Shown: piece after piece, positions 10,903-23,600 of the stretch | Position numbering within the stretch: position 1 is the stretch's first letter | Layout of the letters: each line of letters begins with the position of its first letter | Source: Cristatella mucedo | Taxonomy: Eukaryota; Bryozoa; Phylactolaemata; Cristatellidae | Length of the DNA stretch: 34,500 nt | Direction: 5' to 3' | NCBI GenBank assembly: GCA_009760855.2 | Contig: WPIO01000148.1 | Coordinates: forward strand, 538,001 to 572,500 | Translations under genes and position numbers: made by a program | The notes under the pieces: generated by a model | The model's database searches: none | The model's input: only the letters and a program-made list of their open reading frames with translations | Told to the model about the DNA's origin: nothing

Positions 10903-11490
10903 TTCCACATCACCACTTCTCGCCGACCTGCACTGGCTACCAGTCAAGCAACGGATTGACTTCAAGGTTTTGTCGCTCACTTTTAGGTCCCTTCATTCTA
11001 TGGCTCCAGCCTATCTGTCAGATATACTACCCCATCAGGTCAAGCATCGTACCACCCGCTTTTCGGAATCCAACAGTCTAGAAATACCTCATACAAACCT
11101 TAAATCCTTTGGAGACCGTGCATTTAGTTCGTATGCTCCCAAAGCGTGGAACTCCCTCCCGATTTGCATCAGAACATCCCCTGACTTGACCACATTTAAA
11201 AAGAACTTGAAACACACCTATTTAGGACAGCATTTAGTGGGTCCATGTGATTCGTCCTTGATGTGCTTATGCGTGCTGACACTGTGCATGCTGCCACTAA
11301 CCACATTTGCATGCTGACCCTGTGCATGTCACTCCTAACCATATTATTCATTTCGTTTGTTTTACAAGCATGATTTTACTTACCATTCAATTGCATTTCA
11401 CTTTGCAGCAAATGTAAAGCGCCTAGAGAGAGATTAAGTTCTCTGAGGGCGCTTTATCAAGTGAATTATTATTATTATTATTATTATTTA
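10903..11490 (+). mobile_element. L2-B LINE 3' copy
   Basis: Coding remnant with SLHSMAPAYLSDILPHQ, LKSFGDRAFSSYAPKAWNSL and FKKNLKHTYL, then the 3' region with AGCGCCTAGAGAGAGATTAA and GGGCGCTTTATCAAG. It ends in (ATT)n at about 11464-11488. It is 5'-truncated upstream of a LHWLPVKQRIDFKVL-like stretch. The tail ends about 40 nt before the first recognised HAX1-like exon. Confidence 0.88.
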
Positions 11491-11529
11491 AAGTGGAGCT
11501 TTACCCACTGGCATGCGCTTTTTCTGCAG

Positions 11530-11692
11530 ACTCAGCAGCTGGTTCGTTGCAGGTGCCAACCAAGGCAGTGGCCTCGAGGTGCCTGGCGGCCAAGGAACCA
11601 CTGGCTCTATACGAGACCGAATGCTCAAGTCACCCGAATCGGAGGAAAGCGAGCCTAATAAGGGCTGGGCTCCATCGTTGCCGCAGTGGCAA
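11530..11692 (+). CDS. HAX1: HAX1-like exon a (RDRMLKSP)
   Basis: Acceptor gctttttctgcag ends at 11529 and donor CAA|gtgagg begins at 11693. The first base completes a codon begun in an unseen upstream exon, followed by 54 codons. It carries SIRDRMLKSPES, the most conserved HAX1 block in this exon. A second possible acceptor (ttcgttgcag, exon start 11553) exists; the first has the better pyrimidine tract. Confidence 0.72.
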
Positions 11693-14600
11693 GTGAGGGC
11701 ATCCTGCTGCTGCTGCATGCCTGCTGCTGAATGTCTGCTGCTGCTGCATTTCTGATGCTGAATGTCTGCTGCTGCTGCATGTCTGCTGCTGTGTGTCTGC
11801 TGCTCATGTCTGCTGCTGCTGCATGTCTGCTGCTGAATAATATCTACTGCATGCCTGCTGCTGCTTGCCTTTGTCCCCCTCTTTACTCCTCGTCGCAGAG
11901 TGAGCATCTGCAGCAGTCGTGTGCATGCAGAGGTGGCAGGCAGTGATCAGCTTTCAGTTTTTTTGGCTTGAGGCAATTCTGCCTTTGTACTGAAGAACGT
12001 TTGGCGTGTCACCCAATCAACGAAACTGCATTTGTAACCACTCAATGTGTCCCCGATGTTGGTCTTCATCTAGGGTGTGGCATTGTTGTTGCTACGATGT
12101 GGCGAATACAGAGGGTGCCAGACCTCGGTCTGAGAAGCAGGGCAGGATGAATACTCTACTCAATTAGTTGAGTAATTATTAAAATCCTACCGAAATGAGA
12201 GTAGGCATTTTCATGGAGGGACTGCTCACACTGATCTTGCACAGCCTTGCCTCTGGTGGCTAGTCAAAATGCCTTGGCTACCACTCAGGGTGTTGCAGGG
12301 CGAGTGGGCAGAACGGCAGCTGGCACTCTCCGTGTATCGGTGGGCCCCACTTTGCTGACGTACCGGTCCCCTTTGCTGGCCTAACAGGCCCACCACCAGA
12401 CGGTTAGGCTGGAGGGGCGGCATGGCAGCAGCCATATTTAGTGCATAGCTTTGCAATTATTGTAGTTGAAAAAAATTGCCAGCTGCTCAGAGGAAATAGG
12501 TTCTTCAAACGATGTCACTTTTTTTGGTGACTAGAATGGCAGTACGGCTGCAGCGCAGGGACTGCAAGCTACCGTCGCTACTGGCATTCTTGTGCATGGT
12601 GGCTGCCAGTGCATTTGCGTCTCCCCCCCCCCCTATTAATAATGGGATGTGCGGTTTTCACGTCCGGACGAAACTAAGCCGCAGACACAGCACTTCTAAC
12701 AGAGGTAGTCTCAGCCTATGCTTGACGACTACTGGAGAAATCTTAACCTTGTATCACAGCCAGCGACTTGTAGGTGCAGCGCCGATGCACCCAGGTATGC
12801 CAACAGTAGCTGACCAAGGCAGTGATGATGAGTGCCCATACCTTAGCATAACAATTCTCTATCCATAACTTAGACAAGTCTATTAGACAGCAACGGAAGG
12901 TTACAGGCGTTCAAACGGCTCCGTGGCCTATAACTCATGTCAGTTCGAGTGCCTTTGCCAACTCTGTTTGCACAACTGACAACTCATTACACAGCTTCTA
13001 CTTTTATGTGGCCTTGATTGACCACAGGTTATCTTCTGATCAGTTCCTAGTTTTTGCAATTCACTTAAAGTGAATAATGAATATCAGTCATAATCTGGCT
13101 GATTTATCACACCGGCATTTCGTCGGCCGTGTTCCCGGTCGTCGGTCAGCTGATGACGAGAGCCTCTGCGCGGCAACCCCTTCGTGCAGGTCATTTCCTC
13201 TCTGGAAGTTAAATTAGCTGCTCAGACTCTGCTTCGCCCAGCCTCTGCTTTGCCCAGCCTCTGCTTTGCCCAGCCTCTGCTTTGCCCAGCCTCTGCTTTG
13301 CCCAGCCTCTGCTTCGCCCAGCCTCTGCTTTGCCCAGCCTCTGCTTCGCCCAGCCTCTGCTTTTCTCAGCCTCTGCTTTACTTAGCAACGACTGTTGGCT
13401 CGACCAGTGCTTGTCTGTCTGTCTGTGACTCCAAGATTGTATAACTCTCAACTCCTCCACTAGAGCAATGATACTGCCTCGGGTCCTGCCGTGGTCTTGG
13501 GCGGTGCCGGTGCAGCCTTCCTTGGCTGCTGCGTCTTTGCCACATGCTGTATCTAGGCGACTGTTCCCCCCTGACACAACGGCGCACCTCGCATCTCATT
13601 GCCGCCCGAGGCACACTACCGATTTCGCACTGAAAGCCGCCCAGACTTTGAGCAGGTTATAGAAAGCAGAAATAACTGCCACATAGTCCTCGCAGCTTCG
13701 TGGGTTACTGACGGATATACATACATATAGGGCGTGTGGTTCTGCGTGGCTGATGACTGTCAGGTCTTGCAGTGTGCCTGCTACTCGTGAGTGTTTTTGA
13801 CGATCAAGTCACTCATTTCTTGATAATGATACACAGCATTGACGTAGTTATTTGCCTAATCGATGGCAGGTCTACAGCAGGTAAAGTCTCAGCGAAGCAG
13901 ATTTCTAAAGTATGTCCTCAACCTGGCTGGCCCTTAACCTCCGGCCACATGCTCGAAGCACAGTCACGTGCCTGAGCTCTCATCTGCCACGTGTCATGCT
14001 TGGAGCACGTGACTTGCGCTGCAGCTCATGGCAACCGAACGGTGGTAATGGGCTCCTACACTTCGAGGAACCACGCAAAAATGACTTGGCATTCGCTCGA
14101 GATCAGAGACAGATGTACACAGCCGGATATGAGATGCAGCTCAAATCTTTGCCCGCATCTGCACAATTATATTACGCTGCGTGACATTCTAGCTGCTCGA
14201 TGTGTGTGCGATCGTGTGCAAGCATATGTGTGCATGCTGCCCAGGCCTGTGCTTTCTAATCCTTCATCCCGTATCACTGCTTCTGTGCTGTGTAAAGAAG
14301 GTTCATGGGTGGGGGAGTGAGGGAAGGCGGCGGCAGAGAAGATGTGCGCGAGGAGACAGACGATCGCGAAGACGAGGAGCCAACTGGTTAGTGGCAAATA
14401 TGGTTAGTGGCAGCATACATAGGCACACAGAGAAAGGATTGACAAGGATCTACTAAATGCTGTAATAAAAAGGTGTGTTTTAGCTTCTTTTTAAAGGTTG
14501 TCGTCAAGTCAGGGGATTTCGTGACGTCAATCGGAGTGAGTTGTGACTTGAAAGCATGGAAGGTCATCGCAAGTAGTGACCTGTGCAGCTGGATGCGAAT

Positions 14601-17600
14601 GCCAGACTCTTGGTGCGCGCGAGCTGAGGGCTCGATTGTTTACCAGACGATTTCAGTTTAGTGCGAGGTCTGGCACTTATTGCTCCGCACCGAAGCACCA
14701 TTAGCCAGCAAGAGCCGTTAAGCAGACGATGGCAAAAAATGTTGAAAGAAAGCTGAGAGGCAAATGAGCATCAAGCAAAGAGCCAAGAAGTGAAAGGAAA
14801 ACCGGGGAGCCGAGTGCAACAGCCAAGTGCCCAGTGTCTCCTCCATATTTCAGCTCACTCGACTCCTCACTTCTCTGCATGAGCTTCTCCAGCCCGCTTG
14901 TCGTCATGCTTGCGCCTTTTTCCTTTGCAGTGGTACAGTGCCTGGCCAGCCTTCGTCTGCTTCTTACTCGCTTCGGCGCTGAGCCGAATTTACCGATTAA
15001 GCATTGTCGCGAGTCACTCGCGTTGTTATCTCGCGCAATGCCCCATAAGCAGCCACGGCCGCTTGTTACGAGCATGCCCATTAGTCATTCAGAGTCGGAC
15101 CTGAAGGCTGTTTAGCAAGGATTTCAATTGCAGTTCCTTGCAATTGGTTATCCTTTGGGGCAGCTGGCTGGTGTCTGTCTTTATCTGCAGCCTACCTAGC
15201 CCTTTACGCACTGTAAATGTGTCCGCTCGTGGGTGTGAGATGCATATCTGTTGCTATGCAGGTCCCGACTGCTTGTTTTTGTTGAGGTTGTTTCTTCTGT
15301 TGCTAGGTTCCTTCACATGAATGGCCATTCCCTGGCGATTACGCCACCCGAGGCAGCAGCAGTGACAAGGTAGACCAAGGTGAGCCACCTTGACCTTAGG
15401 TCAAGGAGAGGGGGTAAGTACTTCTGCCCCCCCCCCCCCCACTACTATTGTGCCACTGAGTGTTTGCTTTAGCCGAACTTGAAAATCTCAGAGTCACACA
15501 TCAATTTCTAGTGCCCAGATGTGTGAGCTTGCTATTGCTTCTTCTGCCTCATCGTTACTCTGACCCACAAGGCCCGCAATGGCTTGACTCCGTAATACCT
15601 AGCTGAACTGCTGCACCAGTTTCAGCCTCGTTATGCCTGAAGAGCTTTTATGGACCATACATTAGCTGTCCTATTCCTACACTTGAAGGCCGTTGAGGAC
15701 AGATGCTTTGGCTCTGTAGGTAATGTACTGTGGAACTTTCACAATTTTTTGCACAACGGCATCTACTCACCTGCTGCTGACTGCGGCACATCTTTTCCAG
15801 CTGTTCTGAACTGCTACATACATGCTACTCACTTCGTGGACTCCGCTCCTGACTCATTTTTGCGTATCACTTTCACTTCATTGCAAAAGATGGTCTGTAG
15901 ACATCTTTGTAACACCCATTTAGTCCATGTATGTGGATTTTCAGAAGGACATATATTGCATTACATCTGTGCAGTTTTGATGACTTTCGTTTTATGCCTT
16001 TGTTTCGTATCAATATACCTTGCCATTTTATGCAGGCTTGCTTACAGATGTATCGTAAACGGCTGGGACGGCAGGCTTTCTGCCTAATCTGCATGTAAAC
16101 TTGCATGCAGACAGCCCGTTATGTAGTGCAATGTTTCTTCAGCTGTAATTCCACAAAGCCACAAAGACTGTGTGGGTGTTACGCAGGAGAGCTTTCTACA
16201 GGGCACTCAAAGCCTAAGAGGCTTTCGGTACACATACAGTAGGTGACAGACTTCATCTCCCTCAACAAAGAGAAAGTGAAGCATAGCTTAGTCAGTACGG
16301 TAGTCCAGGAAGTGAGTAACATGAAAGTAGCAGCTCAGGAAGTCTGGAAAGGGTGTGCCACAGTCGGCAGCACGAGAGTAGGTGTCGTTGCATTGGGCCT
16401 CTCGATGCTGTGCCGGTCACTGATTCACTGATTCATTGTACTTTAGCCCGTCGTTGTCGTCATTGCTTATCTGCATATCTGACCGTAGGAATCGGCCTTG
16501 AGTGTGTAGATTAATTTGTGCAGATTCCGGTATCAGTGCTGGGATGTCAGTGCTGGGATGTCGGTGCTGGGATGGGAGCCGATGTCAGCCGCTCAGGTCG
16601 AGTTCATGCCTCGCCATTCTTTACTGACGAGCTGTACCGTGTGCACTCGCTTTATGGTGGGAGTGGTTTTTAATCTGGCTCTGCTGTTATACCGGATGCA
16701 TTTTCATTAAAGATCTGAGAGCAAACTAGAGTCAAAGGTGAAGGAAAGGGTGTTCAACTAGCAGAATGCAAAACTAGACGTCGTTCTAAATAAGTGCCCG
16801 TCAGACTTTAGTGCTGCTCAGTACATTCTGCTCTCGGTTCATTCGTATATGTAAGTGTATATAGATATCACTTCATTTACTCGAATCGTGCAAATTGTTC
16901 TTTGCGTGCTGACATTGTGCATGCTATCACGAACCAATTCACATGCTTCTTCTTTCAACACATGTTAAGTGCCTGGAAAGAGATTTGGTTTCTGACGGTG
17001 GTAGACCAATATTTTATCAACATTATTAGCATCCCTAGGCCACTCGATACTGACTGTAGTCACACGCTATGACCAACAGCTGAGCTGTGATCTCTCAAAG
17101 GGTCGTATGCACTGGTAGCGTTAACTCGGCACTCCGAGCTCTGGCAGCCTTGTGGCTTCAGCCGACGTCCCCGAGTAGTTAGCTAGATGTTGGAGGGCAA
17201 TCGACACGGTGCCTCAGCCTCAACCGCAGAAGGGAGACTGCTCTCAAAATCTTCCCTCCACGAAAAGCACCCGATCAGTAGGAGAGAGCAGAGCTGCTTA
17301 ATTATGCCTGCGAGGTTGATCAATGGGTTCAACAAGGCCATCGCCCATGGCCTATACGTCGGCGGTCTCACCTGTCTGCACTGGCCGTGGAAAAAGAGGG
17401 AAGTCTAAATGAAACGTTTGAGTTGAAATGATTGGTTGATGAAGCGCTTGAGAGTGAGAGTTAGATGCCCTCCTGGGCATGGGAAGTGGCCAGCGAATCG
17501 AAAGAAGTGAAAATCGAGAAGACATGCAGAGCCAGAAGCTCCAATGCCGAACCGATTATTGCTAAGCCGACGAGGAGCTTTAGATTTAGCAAGGATGCGT

Positions 17601-20600
17601 ACGATCATCTCCCGGCTCGCGGGGCCCGTTTGCCGGACCTCTCCAAGCAGCTGCACCTACCTGCTGGATACTGCTTGCAGCGGCAAGTGTGGCAAGGTGA
17701 TCTAGCTTCTAGAATGAGATCTTAAGCCTGTCCTAGTTCACAGGGCTCTAAGGAGCCATGATCATGGAAAGCACCCTATTGTCCGAGGGACTGACAAGTC
17801 AGCTGATGATCTGCAAAGAAGGAAAGACAGCACAGCAGCTTGTGCGGTTTGTTAGGCTTGACACGCTTTGTTTTTTGTGTAAACCTGTTTCTTGTTATGT
17901 TTTTCAAATATTAAGAGGATAGTCTTCTGTGCGCATGTCCATCTTCTGCCACTCACTGTGTGGTCAAGTCGTAGACCCTCTCACTGAACCCTGAAGAGGC
18001 AAGTAGTCAGGTCAATCTCAAAGGCTCCGAGCACGGAGCTCACTCTCATCGAACGTGCTCTCGTCAGTCCCAGTGCACAGCTGCTCGATTTTCGAAAGAC
18101 CCGATTCGAACCCTTCCCTCACATCGTCTTGAGGCAGCTGACAGGAAAAGCTAGTCTGCTTGTGGATCGTAAGGACCAGAAACGCCTAGCGTGCTTGTGA
18201 TGTCGAGTGAGACCAGCCATGTAGGATAGAGTCTGGCCCTTGCGACTGCAAGAAGCATCTTCAACTGCAGCATATGTTGCACGTCAAGAAGCCTTTGGAG
18301 ATCCACGGGTGCAGTGGATTGACCAATGCAAGTCTGTTCCATGTTGTTGACATGTACAGCCTCCCGGTTGCAAGGTGTCTATGGTGGTGTGTTAAACGAT
18401 TTCCTGGGCGATCCTCCGAGCAGCGCCTTTTTAATATCCAGCTGCATAGATGCCGTTCTAAGCAGGTCTGATTTTTGGCTTTAGAAACTTAAATTGGTGT
18501 CTGCTCCTCGGACGTATGTCCCTGGAGCAAAAAGGCATAGCAGGATTTCATTGTGGCACGATACGAGTCGGCAGTCGAATATCAGAATTAAACTAGCTGT
18601 AATGTGGCCTGTGTTTTTGCCATGCGCCCTGAGAATTTTACTGTAAGTTGTCTTACCAGCCTCTTTTTTTATAGCGGCAGAAGAGCCTTACAGGCTATCA
18701 CCACTGCTTGCAGCAGCATTAAAGGATCGCCCACCCCAGAATTTGTAAAAATTGTACGTAACAATGTTACGTTGAAGACCCTATAAATGGTAACTTGAAG
18801 TTGGCAAGACTGATTGCTACTGCTCTGGATGGTCCTACACCATTTTAGCCAAATAGTTAAGGAACCACACTATTGGCTGTAGTTCTATTTTCTTCTGCCC
18901 TGTCGGCATGCTGTTTCATAGAAGTCATAGTAATAATAATAATAATAATGATAATAGTAATAATACAATGTATAGCCCCTTTAGAGAACTCAATGTCTTT
19001 CTAGGCACTTTACATTTGCTGCAAAGTAACCATGATCGAATGGTTAATGGTACCATGTTCAATGTCAACAAGCACAACATGTGTAGGTGTGACATGCTTA
19101 CGGTCATCATGCAAATATGGTTAGTGGCAGCGTGCACAGTGGCAATACCCACAAGCACACACAGGACGAATCTCACGGAACCACTAAATGCTGTGATAAA
19201 TAGATGCGTTTTTAGTTTCTTTTTAAATGTGGACAGGTCAGGAGATTTGACGCCAGTCAGAAGTGAGTTCCGGGCTTTGGGAGCATACGAACTAAAGGCA
19301 CAGTATCCAAAGGATTTGAGGTGCCTACGAGGTGTAGGTAAACGATTGGATTTAGAAGAGTGGTGGCACAATCCTTAGCCTAGTGGGGAAGTACATCTGA
19401 TAGGTGTGTGCGCTTGTGTGCGTGTACACGTGAGTTTGTTCATGTGCCAGCACGTGAATGTATGCGTTCCTGTGCCTACACATGAGTTTGTGTGTATGTG
19501 TGTATCGGCCAGAAAGTGCACTCTTACTTGTTCTTGTAGACCTAGACACAGAGCTGGAGCACCGTGGGGCATGCCTATCAGACGTTCTGCCGTGGTATGC
19601 TGCCGAGGTTCCGAGTCACGACAATCCTGCTGCTGCTGCAAGAGCAGCAACTTCTGCTGCATTTCGGTTCTCCTCTGTCAGGACTATTCGCAAGCCTGAC
19701 GGGGTCAGCACAACTTACTGTTTTGCAACTGGTATTTGCCTATTTGTGGAATGCTCCCCTAACCCCATCATTGAAGTGAATCAATCACTGTCAAGTTTGT
19801 GTCAGTGCCATCTGATTGCCTCTGTCAGCTGTGCTTACTTGCCATCTGCATTCGTGTTAGCCAATTCCTTTCCCCCAAAAATTTCAAAACCGTGAAAGAC
19901 TGCACAAGGTAAAAATGGGTCAATGTGTCTTTATCAAAAACCATAACAACGACCCACGCATATAGTCACCATTTTTTAGACGAATTGAGTGGACGATGAG
20001 ACTAATTGGGATATAAATATACCGGTCGATAAGGGTTTCAGAACTGAATGCATTCACACTCCTGTCGTTTTCGCCCTTATTTAAACAGCATTTGTCTCCT
20101 GCAATGTATCTGTCTCCATCTGTAACTCCGTGAAACCAAAAAGACAAGTGGGTGTTACTCAGGAGAGTTCTCTGTAGCGCACTCAAAGCCTAAGCGGCTT
20201 TATGTTCGCATGTATGGGGCAGTCAAGAGACTTCATCTCAACCAGCAAAGAGAAAAGTAGAATTATAGCTAACTCAGGAGGGACGCAGTCGCTTGAGGAT
20301 ATGAGCAGCGTGGATGGAGCAGCAGCTCAGGAGACGGTCCAGGAAAGAGCTGGAAAGGATGTCCCACAATCCTTGCAGCTGGAGAATACTGCATATGTCC
20401 TTGCGTAGGAATTGTGCATAATAATTTATTATCACGCGCACGCACGCGCACACACACACACATATATATGTATATACACGTACATAAATTGATATGTATG
20501 TAGATCATAATAATAATAATAATAAATCACTTGATAAAGCGCCCTCAGAGAACTTTATCTCTCTCTAGGCGCTTTACATTTGCTGTAAAGTGAAATGCAA

Positions 20601-23600
20601 TTGAATGGTAAGTAAAATCATGCTTGAAAAAAACAAAAGAAATGAATAATATGGTTAGGGGTGACATGAACAGGGTCAGCATCACTACAATCCTCAGCAA
20701 ATAGCCGTGCTTTCAATAGGAGAAGAAAGAAGAACAATATGTCATAAGCAAACTACCAATTTTGGTAAATGAAAAGATTGCAGCCAAGATTTTTTCTTGG
20801 GCAAATCGCCTTTCCAAAATTACGAGCTGCTGGTGAACGCCTCAGTGGCTAACTAACGCAGCACCCTTCACGATCTGATTACACTGCATGCTATCATAAA
20901 ACTGTCTTTGCTGGCCTGTCATTAGAAACTAAATTATAATGAGCATATAGTATGGCCCAGATTGTTTTTTGAATCCTGATTTTTGTTTGAATCCTTATTT
21001 ATTTGTCTATGCTGTGCCATTCACAGCTGAACTGCTGTGGCTGTTCACCTGCACTGGTTGCACATAAAACTCTGGCTGGTTGCCCTTAAGGCTTGCCCTT
21101 GCAGCAAACTCTTACGTTGTCCTGGTTGGCCCATTCGGCAAACTTAGTAGGTGAGCTGCTGCATCATTGGTGAGCCGTGATGGCGCACCAGGTAAGGCGG
21201 CTGCTTTTCACGACCTCGGTCCCGAGGTCGTGGGTTCGAATCCTGCGGTGGGCAATCCTATATTGTCGCTGTAAGCGGTGGTGATAGCCATAAAGGCTCT
21301 TCTGTCGCTATACAAAAGAGGCTGTTGAATCAGCTAGTATTTAGTATTTATTTTTATTTATTGCAAACCCCCTCAGGGACGAGTTCTCACCGGACAACAT
21401 GGTCGCTGTTGCATAATCAAAGATAGCTAGGCCTTTTCTTCTGGTCCCGGGATCTGCAGCATTGCGAACCTCAAATTCTTTGCTTTGACTCCCGTCAAAT
21501 TTTTTTGTTGATCCTTACACCTTACACCTTACAGCACGGACTCTTTTTGAATGTAGTTTGTGCAAACTTCCATATTTTCAGGCTTCAGTGCTTTTTTGAT
21601 CACCCAGTTGTGCTCTCACTCACTACTTGTGGCATCGTCGTATACTGTGTTTTGTTTTTGGCCATCGACTGCATGCCGGAAGCAGCTGACGGCTGCCACG
21701 CAACCAGTTTGCCGCTGCCCGAGTCTCCTGCACTGCGCCGACTCACTTGTCCTGGTAAATTCTCAGATCCCTAGTTCCCACTGTTGAAAGCTGCCCACTG
21801 GCTTACTTGTGCTCCTGATGTGCCCTGCTCGAGGGCCTTAGCTGTAGCCAGAGTGGGGAGTGCTAAAGCGACATGAACCAAAGTGTGGTGCAAAGCATGT
21901 AGCTCAGTTGTGTGGTACTGAGCGATGGCTCACTGGTGCGGGTTCACTTTTCCATATTAAATTTGTCGAGGCCTGGATCCACCCATTTCACTCTAGCGCT
22001 ATACACTGTGCAAACCGACTGCTTGGCCTCATTCCAGGGAGTCACCTCTTGACTCTTTACTTGACTATGCACTCTTTTTCTCGATCTGTAGCTGCCGTCA
22101 GACCACACCTTACTCCTCCCCCGAGTCCTTGGCTTGAGTTGGCAGGGCAGACGCTGCTAGATGGAAAATGTTAGCGCTGATTCCTGAATCGCATTCAATT
22201 GCCTCAGGGAGCATTTGCCTCTAACACACTGCAGATGGTCATAAAATCACAGGTTCCAGGCTCTCTTTGCATAAGCAGCGAATTCTATTGATTCTATCGA
22301 GTTTAATTAAAAATATGGATTGTCAAAGGCAAAGCTCGGGATGTGCTCTTCAGATGCTGTAGCTAGGCACTGCGATAGAGCCGGCTGCCTGCTTATGACT
22401 GATGCCATCGTCTGAAGCCATCGCCAAATCACTCGGAGGTAATCGGGACAGGAACTCACTAGAGCAACGTGCATTTACAAACATCAGTGTCAATCGTGTG
22501 GTGGAGAGGAGTTCTTTGTGGGGGCAGTCGGCCTATGACTGCCACACAACCCGAGTTTAGCACGTGTGACGTATATGAAGCATTTTTGCAGTTGTGGCAG
22601 CCATTTTAAAGCCTGATTATTGGCACGAGGACGAGCGAGTGCTTGGCCGAAAGTTGGCATGTGCTCGGTGTCAACCAATGGGCTGTGGTGTGGATGCCTC
22701 GGTAGCTCTGTGCCCAGCTGGCGAGGTGCTGCTGCCGCCGTGGAGCCGTCTCCTCGGTGGCTGCTTTTTTGCTGCCTCGGACAACCTCGGAGCAAGAGCG
22801 ATGGGGAGGGGGAGCTCTCACATGAAGGAGAGGAGGAAGATGCAGAAGGCAGCCAAGTGGCTGGGTCCGTGTACCGGTCAAGATCCAAGAAAGGGCTTTT
22901 TGTCTCGAGCCATACATGTCAGCATGTCGAGCCGCTCGGTCGAACCCCCCCCCCCTCCTTGCATTGGTGACGCTCGGCAGCAGGGATCTCCTGCCATCTC
23001 TTCTTGTTTTAATGTCATTTGTAGCTTTGCGCCATTGGCCCCTTGCTGGTCGGACGAAACGACCTCCACATATGAACGCCTGCTTGTCTGCAGGCGTCTC
23101 GCTTTTCCAGTTAGCTTGATGAATGCGTACTCGGTGCGTGCCCTCATGGACAGCACCCTCGTGTGGGACAGCGTGCTCGTGTGGGGCGTGGCTAGCTGCA
23201 TCGTCCGCCTCACAGTCAGCATCTCAAGTTCCTGGCGTTGTGCAGGCTTGTCTAACGCAGTCTCTCCGTGGCAGCTCCTGCTTAGCTTCGAGAGGGCCCT
23301 CTGCCCCCTCCCAGAGCTTCTCACCCCTTCCTGTCACGTGGCCACGCTCTTCACTCACTCTACCGTCTCGTCGCTCGCGAAGCCACTGCCGAAAGCCCAT
23401 TCTGAGCAGGCCATGCTGTGCACGCACTGCTGACTCGGAGGGGGGAGGGGGCGGCGGGAAAGCGTCTCTACTGCTGCTGCTTGCCTCAGTTCAGCTCGCC
23501 GGTGCCCATGCTGCTGTTGCTCGCTGTGTCACTCCCTGTGCTGCCGGTGTAGTAACCCACTTCTATCAACGGCTCCTAGTTTGCCAAACTTAGAATGGCG

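Noticed and set aside
11513-11907. Ser/His/Gln-rich minus ORF and Cys/Ala-rich plus ORFs
   Set aside because: Their repetitive parts come from the CTG-rich intron repeat.
13184-13577. Protein with a 16-residue repeat on the plus strand and a Ser/Lys/Ala repeat on the minus strand
   Set aside because: A 16-bp DNA repeat gives a 16-residue repeat in any frame; no start context or splice sites.
21165-21260. Functional tRNA gene
   Set aside because: A and B boxes are present, but there is no proper acceptor stem pairing, and the body and tail match other SINE copies.
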